Source: Xanthomonas sp. (GTDB lineage: Bacteria > Pseudomonadota > Gammaproteobacteria > Xanthomonadales > Xanthomonadaceae). From it: a stretch of DNA of 64,000 nt. Shown piece after piece: positions 36,252 to 48,033 of the stretch. The stretch spans positions 62,001-126,000 of the forward strand of contig NZ_JAFIWC010000011.1 of the NCBI RefSeq assembly GCF_017163755.1, given 5' to 3'. Both the position numbers and the translations under genes were made by a program. How positions within the stretch are numbered: the stretch's first letter is position 1; every line of letters starts with the position of its first letter. Below the pieces are notes generated by a model that had not been told where the DNA came from, made no database searches, and saw only the letters and a list, made by a program, of their open reading frames with translations.

Positions 36252-38228
36252 ATGCACGGTCTCAATCCCCCCCAACGCGCCGCGGTGCTGCATTGCGAAG
36301 GTCCGCTGCTGGTGCTGGCCGGCGCCGGCAGCGGCAAGACCCGCGTGATCGTGGAAAAGATCGCGCACCTGATCGCCACCGGCCGCTACCCGGCCAAGCG
36401 CATCGCCGCGATCACCTTCACCAACAAGTCGGCCAAGGAAATGCGCGAGCGCGTGGCCAAGCGCATCCGCGGCGACGCCGCCGACGGGCTGACCATCTGC
36501 ACCTTCCATGCGCTGGGGCTGAAGTTCCTGCAGATCGAGCACGCCGCGGTGGGGCTGAAGCGCGGCTTCTCGATCTTCGATGCGGACGATTCGGCGGCGC
36601 AGTTCAAGGACCTGATGCACGGCGCCAAGCCGGACGTCATCGACGACGCGCGCAACCTGATCTCGCGCGCCAAGAACGCCGGCCTGTCGCCGGAGCAGGC
36701 GATGGCCGCCGCGCGCAGCACGCGCGAGAAGGAAGCGGCCAGCCTGTACGAGCGCTACCAGGCGCGGTTGACCACCTTCAACGCGGTGGATTTCGACGAC
36801 CTGATCCGGCTGCCGGTGCAGATCCTGGAACAGAACGAGGAGATCGCGCTGGGCTGGCGCGAACGCATCGGTTACCTGCTGGTGGACGAGAGCCAGGACA
36901 CCAACGACGCGCAGTACCGGCTGCTGAAGATACTGGCCGGCACCCGCGGCAACTTCACCTGCGTGGGCGACGACGACCAGAGCATCTACGCCTGGCGCGG
37001 CGCCAACCCGGAAAACCTGATGCAGATGGCGCGCGACTATCCGGCGTTGCAGGTGATCAAGCTCGAGCAGAACTACCGCTGCTCCAACCGCGTGCTGCGC
37101 GCGGCCAACGCGCTGATCGCGCACAACCCGCACGAGCACCTGAAGACGCTGTGGAGCGACCAGGCCGACGGCGAGCGCATCCGCGTGTGGGAATGCCGCG
37201 ACAGTGACCACGAGGCGGAGAAGGTCGCCGCGGAGATCTCCTACCTGGGCACCGCCAAGCAGGTGCCGTGGAGCGATTTCTGCATCCTGTTCCGCGGCAA
37301 CTTCCAGTCGCGGCCGCTGGAAAAGGCGCTGCAGCTGCTGCGCGTGCCGTACCACATCACCGGCGGCACCGCGTTCTTGGAGCGGCAGGAAGTCAAGGAC
37401 GTGCTGTCGTGGCTGCGGCTGCTGGTCAACCCCGACGACGATGCGGCGTTCCTGCGCGCGGTGCAGGCGCCCAAGCGCGAGGTGGGCGCGACGTCGCTGG
37501 CCAAGCTGGCCGAGCTGGCCGCGTCCAAGCACGTGCCGATGTCGCGCGCGGCCGAGTCGATGGGCGCGCTGCAGCTGCTGCCGCCGCGCGCGGCCAACGG
37601 CCTGAGCGCGTTCACCGACATCCTGCGCGACCTGCGCGCGCACGCCAGCGGCATGCCGGCCGGCGAACTGGTGCGGCGGCTGGCGGAAAAGTCCGGGCTG
37701 CTGACCGACCTGCGCAACCAGTGCAAGGACGAAGCCACGTTCCAGCGTCGCCGCGCCAACCTGGAGGAGCTCGCGCAGTGGTTCGAGGGCGGCCCGCGCG
37801 GCGCCAGCGCCGGCGACCTGGCCGCGCAGCTGGCGCTGCTGTCGCGCAACGACAAGGACGACGGCGGCAACCAGGTGCGGATGATGACGCTGCACGCGTC
37901 CAAGGGCCTGGAGTTCCGCTACGTGTTCATCGTCGGCTGCGAGGACGGCACCCTGCCGCACGAGGTGAGCCTGGACGAAGGCAACCTGCAGGAGGAGCGG
38001 CGGCTGCTGTACGTGGGCATCACCCGCGCCAAGGAGCAGCTGTGGATGAGCTACAGCAAGCTGACCCGCAAGTTCGGCGAACAGATCCGGCTCAAGCCCA
38101 GCCGCTTCTTCGACGAGATCCCGGCCGACGAGATGCAGCGCGACGGCGCCGACCCGGTGGCCGACGCCGAGCGCAAGAAGGATCGCGCCAATGCCGGGCT
38201 GGCGGCGATCCAGGCGTTGTTCGATTGA
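36252..38228 (+). CDS. rep: ATP-dependent DNA helicase Rep
   Basis: This is a superfamily 1A 3'-5' helicase that clears protein blocks at replication forks. The 658-residue protein begins MHGLNPPQRAAVLHCEGPLLV. Motifs: I LAGAGSGKT, Ia ITFTNKSA, II LLVDESQDTN, III GDDDQSIYAWRGA, IV region QNYRCSNRVLRAAN, V MTLHASKGLEF and VI LLYVGITRAKEQL. The match to Rep rather than UvrD comes from the N-terminus and the length. TACAAT at 36225-36230 is a likely -10 element. A minisatellite follows directly. Confidence 0.95.
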   Translation: MHGLNPPQRAAVLHCEGPLLVLAGAGSGKTRVIVEKIAHLIATGRYPAKRIAAITFTNKSAKEMRERVAKRIRGDAADGLTICTFHALGLKFLQIEHAAVGLKRGFSIFDADDSAAQFKDLMHGAKPDVIDDARNLISRAKNAGLSPEQAMAAARSTREKEAASLYERYQARLTTFNAVDFDDLIRLPVQILEQNEEIALGWRERIGYLLVDESQDTNDAQYRLLKILAGTRGNFTCVGDDDQSIYAWRGANPENLMQMARDYPALQVIKLEQNYRCSNRVLRAANALIAHNPHEHLKTLWSDQADGERIRVWECRDSDHEAEKVAAEISYLGTAKQVPWSDFCILFRGNFQSRPLEKALQLLRVPYHITGGTAFLERQEVKDVLSWLRLLVNPDDDAAFLRAVQAPKREVGATSLAKLAELAASKHVPMSRAAESMGALQLLPPRAANGLSAFTDILRDLRAHASGMPAGELVRRLAEKSGLLTDLRNQCKDEATFQRRRANLEELAQWFEGGPRGASAGDLAAQLALLSRNDKDDGGNQVRMMTLHASKGLEFRYVFIVGCEDGTLPHEVSLDEGNLQEERRLLYVGITRAKEQLWMSYSKLTRKFGEQIRLKPSRFFDEIPADEMQRDGADPVADAERKKDRANAGLAAIQALFD

Positions 38229-38233
38229 AGCGG

Positions 38234-39283
38234 GGATGGGGGATCCGGGATTGTGGGGATTCGCAACAGCGCTGCGCCGCGATGGCGGCCGCGCTCGACG
38301 CGCCGTCGGCCGGCAACGGTCGGACCTGCTGCAGTTCCCTTCTCCCTGCGGGAGAAGGTGCCCCGAAGTGGCGGATGAGGGTACGGGCGAAGCCCGGGCA
38401 GCTCGAGCGTGCGGGCTGTTGTTGCGCCGGCGTACCCTCACCCCAACCCCTCTCCCGGGGGGAGAGGGGCTCAATACGGGTGCTTGCATAGGAGCCGGGG
38501 AGTGGGATCCGAGATTGGGGATTGGGGATTGGCAAGGCGCCGCGATGGCGAGCGCGCTCGACGCGTCGTCGGCCGGCAACGGTCGGACCTTGTTGGCAGT
38601 TCCCTTCTCCCTGCGGGAGAAGGTGCCCCGAAGGGGCGGATGAGGGTACGGGGCGAAGCCCCGGGAAGCTTGAGCGCACCGGGCTGTGTTGCGCCGGCGT
38701 ACCCTCACCCCAACCCCTCCCCCGGGGGGAGAGGGGCTCAATGCGAGTGCTTGCATAGGAGCCGGGGAGTGGGATCCGGGATTGGGGATTGGCAACGGTG
38801 CCGCGCCGCGATGGCGGCCGCGTTCGACGTGTCGTCGGCCGGCAACGGTCGGACCCTGCTGCAGTTCCCTTCTCCCTGCGGGAGAAGGTGCCCCGAAGGG
38901 GCGGATGAGGGTACGGGCGAAGCCCGGGAAGTTCGAGCGCGCCGGGCTGTTGTTGCGCCGGCGTACCCTCACCCCAACCCTCTCCCGGGGGGAGAGGGGC
39001 TCAATACGGGTGCTTGCATAGGAGCCGGGGAGTGGGGATCCGGTATTGGGGATTGGCAACGGTGCCGCGTCGCGATGGCGAGCGTGCTCGACGCGTCGTC
39101 GGCCGGCAACGGTCGAACCTGCTGCAGTTCCCTTCTCCCTGCGGGAGAAGGTGCCCCGAAGGGGCGGATGAGGGTACGGGGCGAAGCCCGGGAAGTTCGA
39201 GCGTGCCGGGCTGTTGTTGCGCCGGCGTACCCTCACCCCAACCCCTCTCCCGGGGGGAGAGGGGCTCAATACGGGTGCTTGTA
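38234..39283. repeat. Four-unit minisatellite after rep
   Basis: Four units of about 265 bases stand in direct tandem. The anchor TTCCCTTCTCCCTGCGGGAG starts at 38335, 38600, 38865 and 39128, giving periods of 265, 265 and 263. Each unit contains the hairpins CTTCTCCC-TGC-GGGAGAAG and CTCTCCC-GG-GGGAGAG, and a pair GAGGGTACG/CGTACCCTC about 80-90 bases apart that can fold the element into one structure. Single-copy relatives lie at 41738-41872. Open frames through the array are artefacts of the repeat. The region 38229-39458 contains no gene. Confidence 0.93.
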
Positions 39284-39405
39284 TACGGCCGGCTGGGTGC
39301 ACTGTAGGAGGGGCTTCGGCCCCGACGCTTTTCAGTTGGCGGATGGAGATGGCCGACTTCGTTTGTCGCGACTGATGGCCCAAGGCCACCCAGAGTCGCT
39401 TCCAC

Positions 39406-39431
39406 AAAAAAAAGAGGCTGCTTTCGCAGCC
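39406..39431 (-). terminator. Rho-independent terminator of glyS
   Basis: On the minus strand GGCTGC-GAAA-GCAGCC (39416-39431) is followed by TCTTTTTTTT (A run 39406-39413 on the plus strand). It lies 28 bases beyond the glyS stop and is a textbook intrinsic terminator. Confidence 0.93.
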
Positions 39432-39458
39432 CCTGATATGTCTTCACCGCCGCGCGAC

Positions 39459-41717
39459 TTACGAGGACAAGTGTTCGATCGCCGCGACGCTGCCGAGGCG
39501 GTCGCCCAGGCGCTTGAGCAGGGCCAGGCGGTTGCCGCGGGTCGCCGGGTCGTCGACGTTGACCATCACCCCGTCGAAGAACGCATCCACCTGCGGGCGC
39601 AGCCGCGCCAGGAAGTTCAGCACGGTGACGTAGTCGTGCTGGTGCAGGGCCGCGTCGGTCTCGCCGATCGCCGCTTCCACCGCCTCGGCCAGCGCGCTTT
39701 CGGCCGGCTCGGTCAGCAGCGACGCGTCCACCTGCGCCGGGATCGCGCCGTCGGCCTTGCGCAGGATGTTGCGGATGCGCTTGTTGGCCGCGGCCAGTGC
39801 CTCGGCCTCGGGCAGCGTGGCGAAGGTGCCGATCGCGTCGATGCGGCGGTCGAAGTCGTACAACGATCCGAGCGCGGCGGTCGCGGCTGAAGCCGCTCCT
39901 ACAGAAGCCGCAGGAAAGGCGCCTGTCCCCTTCTCGGGATCAACCCCGACCGAGAACAAGGCCGCCACCGCGTTGAAATGCGTCGCCGGTACGCCCTTGT
40001 CGGCGTAGTAGCCGCGCAGGCGGTCGAGGACGAAGTCGAAGATCTCGTTCGCGACGTCACGGTCATCGACCATGTGCCCGCTCCCGACCTGCACCTCGGC
40101 GACCTTGACGCCCTTGCGCTCGGCGGCCTCGGCGTCGGCCTGCTGCTTGACCGCCTTGGCGAGCACGGTGGCAGTGCTGGAAGAATGGACGGCGGCGACC
40201 AGTGCCTCGCGCAGGTCCAAATCGAAACCCGACTCGATCACCGTCCGCGCCAATCCCAGCGCATTGCGCCGCAGCGCGAACGGGTCCTTGTTGCCGGTCG
40301 GCTTCAGGCCCGCGGCGAAGCCGCCGGCCAGCGTGTCCAGGCGCTCGGCGATGGCCAGCAGCTTGCCCAGCGGCGACAACGCGATGTCGTCGCCGGCGAA
40401 GCGCGGCTGGTAGGCCTCGTCGATGGCCAGGGCGATCTCGCCCGGCTCGCCGGCGGCGGTGGCGTAGTGCCGGCCGGCGATGCCCTGCAGTTCCGGGAAC
40501 TCGTTGACCATGCGCGACTGCAGGTCGTTCTTGCTCAACTCGGCGGCACGCCGCGCCTGCGCCGGGTCCACGCCCACCTGCGGCGCGATCGCCTCGGCCA
40601 GCGCGGCCACGCGCTGCACCTTGTCGGCGATGCTGCCGAGCTTGGCCTGGTAGGTCACGCTCGCCAACCCTGCGCCCATCGCCACCAGGCCCTGCTTGAG
40701 GTCCTCGTCGAAGAAGAATTTGGCGTCGGCGAAGCGCGGCCGGATCACCCGCTCGTAGCCCTTGGCCACTTCGGCCACGTCGCGCGAGACGATGTTGGCG
40801 ATGCCGATGAAGTGCTCGGTCAGCCGGCCGCCGGCGTCGAGCACCGGGAAGAACTTCTGGTTGCTCTCCATCGTCTCGATCAGCGCCTCCTGCGGCACCG
40901 CCAGGAACGCCGGCTCGAAGCGGCACCGCACCGCCGACGGCCATTCGACCAGATTCACCACCTGCTCCAGGTTGTCGTCGGCGATGCGCGCGCTGCCGCC
41001 GGCCTGGCGCGCGGCCTGCTCGACCTCGGCGACGATGCGCGCGCGCCGGGCGTCCGGATCGACCAGCACCTTGGCCGCTTCCAGCGCCGCCACGTAGTCG
41101 CCCGGCTGCGCCAGGCTCACCGGCGCATCGTGCAGGAAGCGGTGGCCGCGGCTGATGCGGCCGGCGCTGACGCCGAGCAGTTCGGTGGCCACGACCTCGC
41201 TGCCCAGCAGCAGCACCAGCCAGTGCACCGGCCGCGCGAAGCCGTAGTCGTGATCGCCCCACCGCATCGGCTTGGGGATCGGCATCGCCGCGATCGCTTC
41301 GCGCACGATCTCCGGCAGCAGCGCCGCAGTCTGCGCGCCCGGGGTCAGCGCGCGGTGCACGAAGCGCTCGCCCTTGGCGTCGCGGGTGCGTTCCAGCGCG
41401 GTCCAGTCGATGCCGGCCTTGGCGGCGAAACCGGCCAGCGCCTTGGTCGGCTGGCCTTCGGCGTCCAGCGCGATGTTGAGGTAGGGCCCGAGCACCTCCG
41501 AGCGCTGCTCGGGCTGCTCCAGCGCCACGCCCGGCAGCAGCACCGCCAGCCGCCGCGGCGTGGACAGCGGCTTGGCGTCGCCGCGCTCGACCGCGATGCC
41601 GCGCTTCTCCAGCCCGGCGAGTACGCCATCGAACAAGGCCTGCGCCAGCCCGGGCAGCGCTTTGACCGGCAGTTCCTCGGTGCCCAGTTCGATCAGGAGG
41701 GGACGTAGTGCGCTCAT
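39459..41717 (-). CDS. glyS: Glycyl-tRNA synthetase beta subunit
   Basis: GlyS is the tRNA-binding subunit of the alpha2-beta2 glycyl-tRNA synthetase. The 752-residue length exceeds the roughly 690 of E. coli GlyS. It begins [24 protein letters not shown] and ends with the anticodon-binding DALR-like domain ([15 protein letters not shown]). Two stretches look inserted compared with what I know of the family: about residues 527-575 (Ala/Lys/Glu-rich) and about 587-618. The second contains VGAASAAT, residues 606-613, encoded by an exact 23-base copy of the genome repeat at 53043. The gene follows glyQ with a 162-base spacer. Confidence 0.95.
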   Translation of the reverse strand: MSALRPLLIELGTEELPVKALPGLAQALFDGVLAGLEKRGIAVERGDAKPLSTPRRLAVLLPGVALEQPEQRSEVLGPYLNIALDAEGQPTKALAGFAAKAGIDWTALERTRDAKGERFVHRALTPGAQTAALLPEIVREAIAAMPIPKPMRWGDHDYGFARPVHWLVLLLGSEVVATELLGVSAGRISRGHRFLHDAPVSLAQPGDYVAALEAAKVLVDPDARRARIVAEVEQAARQAGGSARIADDNLEQVVNLVEWPSAVRCRFEPAFLAVPQEALIETMESNQKFFPVLDAGGRLTEHFIGIANIVSRDVAEVAKGYERVIRPRFADAKFFFDEDLKQGLVAMGAGLASVTYQAKLGSIADKVQRVAALAEAIAPQVGVDPAQARRAAELSKNDLQSRMVNEFPELQGIAGRHYATAAGEPGEIALAIDEAYQPRFAGDDIALSPLGKLLAIAERLDTLAGGFAAGLKPTGNKDPFALRRNALGLARTVIESGFDLDLREALVAAVHSSSTATVLAKAVKQQADAEAAERKGVKVAEVQVGSGHMVDDRDVANEIFDFVLDRLRGYYADKGVPATHFNAVAALFSVGVDPEKGTGAFPAASVGAASAATAALGSLYDFDRRIDAIGTFATLPEAEALAAANKRIRNILRKADGAIPAQVDASLLTEPAESALAEAVEAAIGETDAALHQHDYVTVLNFLARLRPQVDAFFDGVMVNVDDPATRGNRLALLKRLGDRLGSVAAIEHLSS
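39880..39902 (-). repeat. Genome repeat unit translated inside glyS
   Basis: Read on the minus strand these 23 bases start GTAGGAGCGGCTTCAGCC and are identical to the core found at 53043, 53152 and 53262. They encode Val-Gly-Ala-Ala-Ser-Ala-Ala-Thr in the glyS frame. The stretch is placed just ahead of YDFDRR, where E. coli GlyS has a short link. Confidence 0.9.
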
Positions 41718-41737
41718 GTGTCAGACCTTGCTAGCGG

Positions 41738-41872
41738 TTCCCTTCTCCCTGCGGGAGAAGGTGCCCCGAAGGGGCGGATGAGGGTACGGGCGGAGCCTGG
41801 GAGGTTCAGGGCGGCGGGCTGTCCGTGCAGACGTACCCTCACCCCAACCCCTCTCCCGACGGGAGAGGGGGC
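41738..41872. repeat. Single-copy relative of the minisatellite unit, in the glyQ-glyS spacer
   Basis: This 135-base element runs from TTCCCTTCTCCCTGCGGGAG to the hairpin CTCTCCC-GAC-GGGAGAG. It has the same hairpins and GAGGGTACG/CGTACCCTC pair as the units at 38335-39260. It fills nearly the whole spacer between glyQ and glyS and would be transcribed with them. Confidence 0.9.
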
Positions 41873-41879
41873 TACAGCC

Positions 41880-42785
41880 TCAGCGTTTGACGCCGGGGAA
41901 GCCCAGCTTCTCGCGCTGCGCGTAATACGCCTTGGCCACCGCCTGCGCCAGCGCGCGCACGCGCAGGATGTAGCGCTGGCGTTCGGTCACCGAGATCGCG
42001 CGGCGCGCGTCGAGCAGGTTGAAGCTGTGGCTGGCCTTGCACACCTGCTCGTAGGCCGGCAGCGGCAGGCCCAGCTCGACCAGCTTCTGCGCCTCGCTCT
42101 CGCTGGCGTCGAAGCGGTGGAACAGCTCGGCCACGTCGGCGTGCTCGAAGTTGTACGCGCTCTGCTCCACTTCGTTCTGCAGGTAGACATCGCCGTAGGT
42201 GACGATGCCCTGCGGACCTTCGGTCCACACCAGGTCGTAGACGTTGTCGCAGTTCTGCAGGTACATGCACAGCCGTTCCAGGCCGTAGGTGATCTCGCCG
42301 AGCACCGGCCGGCACTCCAGGCCGCCGGCCTGCTGGAAATAGGTGAACTGGGTCACCTCCATGCCGTTGAGCCACACCTCCCAGCCCAGGCCCCAGGCGC
42401 CCAGCGTGGGCGATTCCCAGTTGTCCTCGACGAAGCGCAGGTCGTGCACCAGCGGGTCGATGCCCAGCGCCTTGAGCGAATCCAGGTACAGCTGCTGGAT
42501 GTTGTCCGGGTTCGGCTTCATCGCCACCTGGTACTGGTAGTAGCGCTGCAGGCGGTTGGGATTCTCGCCGTAGCGGCCGTCGGTGGGGCGGCGGCACGGT
42601 TGCACGTACGCCGCGTTCCACGGCTCGGGCCCGAGCGCGCGCAGGAACGTGGCCGGGTGGAAGGTGCCGGCGCCCACTTCCAGGTCCAACGGCTGGATCA
42701 GCACGCAGCCCTGCTGCGCCCAGTACTGGTTGAGGGTCTGGATCAGGCCCTGGAACGTGATCGGTACGGACCGGGAGACGGACAT
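41880..42785 (-). CDS. glyQ: Glycyl-tRNA synthetase alpha subunit
   Basis: GlyQ is the catalytic subunit that activates glycine. The 301-residue protein has the class II motifs: [53 protein letters not shown], then [22 protein letters not shown] and the C-terminal [23 protein letters not shown]. The start at 42785 fits. It is divergent from the GspE-type gene with a 75-base gap and precedes glyS. The pair forms the bacterial alpha2-beta2 synthetase. Confidence 0.97.
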   Translation of the reverse strand: MSVSRSVPITFQGLIQTLNQYWAQQGCVLIQPLDLEVGAGTFHPATFLRALGPEPWNAAYVQPCRRPTDGRYGENPNRLQRYYQYQVAMKPNPDNIQQLYLDSLKALGIDPLVHDLRFVEDNWESPTLGAWGLGWEVWLNGMEVTQFTYFQQAGGLECRPVLGEITYGLERLCMYLQNCDNVYDLVWTEGPQGIVTYGDVYLQNEVEQSAYNFEHADVAELFHRFDASESEAQKLVELGLPLPAYEQVCKASHSFNLLDARRAISVTERQRYILRVRALAQAVAKAYYAQREKLGFPGVKR

Positions 42786-42860
42786 CTAGCAAAGGCCGGC
42801 AAAAGGGGTGCGCTAGTATAACGACCGACTTGCGGGGACTTCCGCGCACCGGACCTGACC

Positions 42861-44684
<1,824 letters not shown>

Positions 44685-44691
44685 GCGGCGC

Positions 44692-45327
44692 CTATCCCGG
44701 GATCACCGCGGTCGCGAACGGCGCGCGCACCTGCCAGCCCAGCGCGCGGTAGAGCGCGCGGCCTTCGTCGGTGGCCACCAGGATCTGCGGATCCGGCGCG
44801 CGGCGCGTCGATCCCAGCGCCTGCATCAGGCAGCGGCCCAGGCCGCGGCGGCGGTGTGCCGGCGCGACGGCGATACGGTCGTAGACGAACACGCCCGCCG
44901 CGGCGATCGCGTAGCCGGTGGCGGCGACATCGTCGCCGCGCAGGATCGCCACGGTCCAGACCGGGCCGTGCGCCGACCGCTCCAGGCGATAGCCGGCCGG
45001 CAAGGCACAGGACGGCGGCGCCGACCGGCTCTGCATCACCCAGCGCATCGGTTGCAGTTGCCAGCGCGGCGGCAGGTGTTCGGCCAATCGCCGCGCGCTG
45101 CCGCACAACTTCAGCAACACGCGCGGCTGCTCGATCCGCGCGGCCAATGCGGCCAGCCCCGCCACCGGTTCGGCGAAGACGTAGCGCATGCGTTCCTGCG
45201 CCTGGCCGGTGTCCACCCGCAGCCCGCCATGATCGTGCACCGGCAGGGGCAGTCCGCGCCCTACCGAGCGCGCATGCAGCCAGGCCTGGACGAGCGGCAG
45301 GTCGATCGCAGGGGACGAAATGGCCAT
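44692..45327 (-). CDS. GNAT-family N-acetyltransferase
   Basis: The 211-residue protein, started at ATG 45327 (MAISSPAIDLPLV), has a C-terminal GNAT domain: VFVYDRIAVAPAHRRRGLGRCLMQAL includes the acetyl-CoA binding RRRGLGR, and ATDEGRALYRALGWQ is the typical final motif. An in-frame start 30 codons upstream would overlap the divergent amidotransferase gene and is Arg/Cys-rich, so I left it out. The N-terminal 70 residues are not assigned. The acceptor substrate is unknown. Confidence 0.85.
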   Translation of the reverse strand: MAISSPAIDLPLVQAWLHARSVGRGLPLPVHDHGGLRVDTGQAQERMRYVFAEPVAGLAALAARIEQPRVLLKLCGSARRLAEHLPPRWQLQPMRWVMQSRSAPPSCALPAGYRLERSAHGPVWTVAILRGDDVAATGYAIAAAGVFVYDRIAVAPAHRRRGLGRCLMQALGSTRRAPDPQILVATDEGRALYRALGWQVRAPFATAVIPG

Positions 45328-45415
45328 GGCGCCACAGGAGTCGATGCGCTCCGATGATAGCGCCGGACACCGGCGGCGCTTGAAAAGCGCCTGCCGATGC
45401 TGTCTAAATCGAGTC

Positions 45416-46186
45416 ATGCCGCTGGGATCCTACCGTCCGTCCGCCGCGCCCTTCCTGATCCTCGAAACCGGCGAACCGGTGGCGACGATGCGGCGCTATG
45501 GGCGGTTTCCGCACTGGATCCGCGTCGCCGCCGGCCTGGCCGAGCGCGACACGGTGGTCGCCAACGTCGCCGCCGGCGCCGCGTTGCCGGCGCGCGGCGG
45601 CTTCGCCGGGGTGATCGTGACCGGCTCGGCCGCCTTCGTCACCGACCGCGCCGAGTGGAGCGAACGCTCGGCCGACTGGTTGCGCGAGGCCGCGCATGCC
45701 GGCACCCCGCTGCTGGGCATCTGCTACGGCCACCAGCTGCTGGCGCATGCGCTGGGCGGCGAGGTTGCCTACAACCCGGCCGGGCGCGAATCGGGCACCG
45801 TGGCCATCGACCTGCATCCGCCGGCGTTCGACGACCCGCTGTTCGCCGGCCTGCCCGGGCGCTTCCCGGCGCATGCCACGCACCTGCAGACGGTGCTGCG
45901 CGCGCCCGACGGCGCCACCGTGCTGGCGCGCTCGGCGCAGGACCAGTGCCACGCCTTCCGCTGGGGCCAGGCGGCGTGGGGCGTGCAGTTCCACCCCGAG
46001 TTCGCCACCCACCACATGCGCGGCTACGTGCGCGCGCGCGCCGAGTGCCTGCGCAGCGCCGGCCGCTGCGCCCGGACCATCGCCCGCGACGTCAGCGCCG
46101 CGCCGCTGGCGCGCAAGCTGCTGCGGCGTTTCGTTCAGCACGCGCGCGGCCAGCAACCCGCTGGCGGCCACGCAAAACCGCGATAA
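45416..46186 (+). CDS. Class I glutamine amidotransferase-like protein
   Basis: The 256-residue protein shows a class I GATase fold: nucleophile Cys103 in GICYGHQLL, and a His-Glu pair in QFHPEF. VIVTGSAAFVTDR forms the oxyanion region. It resembles YfeJ/GuaA-like stand-alone amidotransferases often annotated as GMP synthase homologues. The acceptor domain is not in this protein. The ATG 45416 lies five bases after a -10-like TAAATC and has no ribosome site. TTGAAA at 45380-45385 may be its -35. Confidence 0.85.
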   Translation: MPLGSYRPSAAPFLILETGEPVATMRRYGRFPHWIRVAAGLAERDTVVANVAAGAALPARGGFAGVIVTGSAAFVTDRAEWSERSADWLREAAHAGTPLLGICYGHQLLAHALGGEVAYNPAGRESGTVAIDLHPPAFDDPLFAGLPGRFPAHATHLQTVLRAPDGATVLARSAQDQCHAFRWGQAAWGVQFHPEFATHHMRGYVRARAECLRSAGRCARTIARDVSAAPLARKLLRRFVQHARGQQPAGGHAKPR

Positions 46187-46233
46187 TCTGTGCAGGCGCC
46201 GCGGTGTCCGGCGCCCCCCACTTCGGATTGGCA

Positions 46234-47133
46234 ATGATCGAGATTCGCAAGCTGCCGGCCTCCGCCGGCGCGGAATGGCTGTTGACCGGGTTTTCGTTGC
46301 TGCGCCGTGCGCCGCTGGCGCTTGGCCTGCTGGGCGTGATCTGGGGCCTGTCGGCGCTGCTGGTGCTGTTCGCCGCGCTGCTCAGCCCGACCCTGGGGAT
46401 GCTGGCGCAGTTCCTGCTGGCGCTGGCCGGTCCGCTGTTCTTCGGCGGGCTGATCTGGGCGGTGCGCGAGGTCGACCAGGGCCGCGCCGCGCAGCCGGCG
46501 CACCTGTTGCAGGGGCTGCACGAGGGCCGTGCGCCGAACCTGCTGGCCGCGCTGCTGCCGCAGCTGATCGCCGGCTTGGCGCTGGGCATCCTGCTGCTGC
46601 TGCTGATCGGCCAGGACGGGCTGAAGCAACTGGGCGAGGTGATGGCCCAGCTCAACGCGCTGAGCCAGTCCACCACCCAGCCGGACCCGGCGCAGGTCGA
46701 GCAGCTGGTCGCCAGCCTGCCCGCCGGGCGCATCCTGCTGTGGCTGCTGCTGGTGTTCGCCGCGTTCGCGGTGCTGACCCTGACCCTGTTCGTGCTGCCG
46801 CCGCAGGTGATGTTCGACCGCAGCAACGGACTGGTGGCGATGCGCAACAGCCTGCGCGCGTGCCTGCACAACCTGCCGGCGATGCTGGTGTTCTTCGTGC
46901 TGGCGTTCATCGCGATGTTCGCGGTGTATTTCGCCGTGGTGCTGGTGATGCTGGTGGTGCAGCTGCTGGCCGGGCCGATGGTCGCCGCCTGGGTCGCCCA
47001 GCTGCTGCTGATGGCGGTGGCGATGCCGGCGCTGGCCGGCGCGGTCTACGCGGCGTGGAAGCAGATGTTCGTGCACGCGGACGACGCCGGCGCGGCGTCG
47101 CCGCCGCCGTCGGCCAACGTGTTTGCGGCGTGA
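46234..47133 (+). CDS. BPSS1780-type multi-pass membrane protein
   Basis: The 299-residue protein begins MIEIRKLPASAGAEWLLTGFSLLRRAPLALGLLG and has six predicted membrane helices: about 28-50, 58-75, 100-122, 165-190, 210-240 and 245-270. The opening and the pattern GPLFFGGLIWAVREVDQGRAAQPAHLL match the BPSS1780 family of unknown function (a glycerophosphoryl-diester-like membrane domain). The long linker around residues 125-160 is polar. It lies 47 bases after the amidotransferase gene. Confidence 0.8.
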   Translation: MIEIRKLPASAGAEWLLTGFSLLRRAPLALGLLGVIWGLSALLVLFAALLSPTLGMLAQFLLALAGPLFFGGLIWAVREVDQGRAAQPAHLLQGLHEGRAPNLLAALLPQLIAGLALGILLLLLIGQDGLKQLGEVMAQLNALSQSTTQPDPAQVEQLVASLPAGRILLWLLLVFAAFAVLTLTLFVLPPQVMFDRSNGLVAMRNSLRACLHNLPAMLVFFVLAFIAMFAVYFAVVLVMLVVQLLAGPMVAAWVAQLLLMAVAMPALAGAVYAAWKQMFVHADDAGAASPPPSANVFAA

Positions 47134-47286
47134 GCTGAAGGCGGAATCGGGGATTCGGGAGTCGGGATTCGTCGCGGCAACGGCGCTCCCGGGTGCTGCG
47201 TGGCGTCTCGCTTTAGGAGGCGTCGGCCCCGATGCTTTCGGCATCGCCTGTCGCGCAGGGCGGTTCCGGGCCGCTTCTGCGAATGC

Positions 47287-48033
47287 CTAATCCCGAATCT
47301 CCACTGCCGGCCTCGTCACCGCACGCGCGGCGATGATGCCGATCTCGTACAGCAGGCACATCGGGATCGCCAGCATCAGCTGCGACACCACGTCCGGCGG
47401 GGTCAGCACCGCGGCCAGCACGAAGATGCCGACCACCGCGTAGCCGCGGCCTTCGCTCAGCTGCTTCGGCGTGACCCAGCCGAGCAGCGCCAGGATCACC
47501 AGCGCCACCGGCAGTTCGAAGCTGGTGCCGAAGGCGAAGAAGATCACCAGCACGAAATCCAGGTACGAATTGGCGTCGGGGGTGATCGCGATCACGTCCG
47601 GCTTGAACGTGGTCAGGAAGTGGAACACCGCCGGCAGCACCAGGAAGTACGCGAACGCGCAGCCGACGTAGAACAGCAGCACCGCCGAGCCGAGCAGCGG
47701 CAGCGCCAGCTTCTTCTCGCGCTGGTAAAGGCCCGGGGCGACGAACGCCCAGGCCTGGTACAGCAGCCACGGCACGGCGATGAACACCGCGGTGAAGAAG
47801 GTCAGCTTCAGCGGCGCGAAGAACGCGCCGGCCGGATTCATCGCGATCATCGTCTGCCCGACCGGCAGCCGCGAGATCAGCGGCATCGCCAGCCACGAGT
47901 AGATCGGACGCGAGAACGGCAGCAGCGCCAGCAACACCACGCCCAGGCCGAGCAGCGCGCGCACCAGCCGCGCGCGCAGTTCGACCAGGTGCTCGATCAG
48001 GCTGCTCTCGGCTTCCGGATGCGCCGGGTTCAT
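47287..48033 (-). CDS. tatC: Sec-independent translocase subunit TatC
   Basis: TatC is the receptor for twin-arginine signal peptides. The 248-residue protein has six membrane helices and the conserved LIEHLVELRARLVRAL start, AFVAPGLYQREKK cytoplasmic loop, and FGTSFELPVALVIL. The order tatA-tatB-tatC on the minus strand is standard; tatC overlaps the tatB end by four bases. Cargo in this window includes OpgD. The region 47134-47286 beyond its stop holds only repeat-like GGGATTCGGGA sequence and a palindrome. Confidence 0.97.
   Translation of the reverse strand: MNPAHPEAESSLIEHLVELRARLVRALLGLGVVLLALLPFSRPIYSWLAMPLISRLPVGQTMIAMNPAGAFFAPLKLTFFTAVFIAVPWLLYQAWAFVAPGLYQREKKLALPLLGSAVLLFYVGCAFAYFLVLPAVFHFLTTFKPDVIAITPDANSYLDFVLVIFFAFGTSFELPVALVILALLGWVTPKQLSEGRGYAVVGIFVLAAVLTPPDVVSQLMLAIPMCLLYEIGIIAARAVTRPAVEIRD

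Noticed and set aside
38234-39283. Possible CRISPR array
   Set aside because: Whole 265-base units are repeated, with no short repeat alternating with unique spacers, and no cas gene is present.
38409-39890. Open frames running through the minisatellite
   Set aside because: They repeat the same peptide with each DNA unit and change frame at unit differences, as expected from non-coding repeats.
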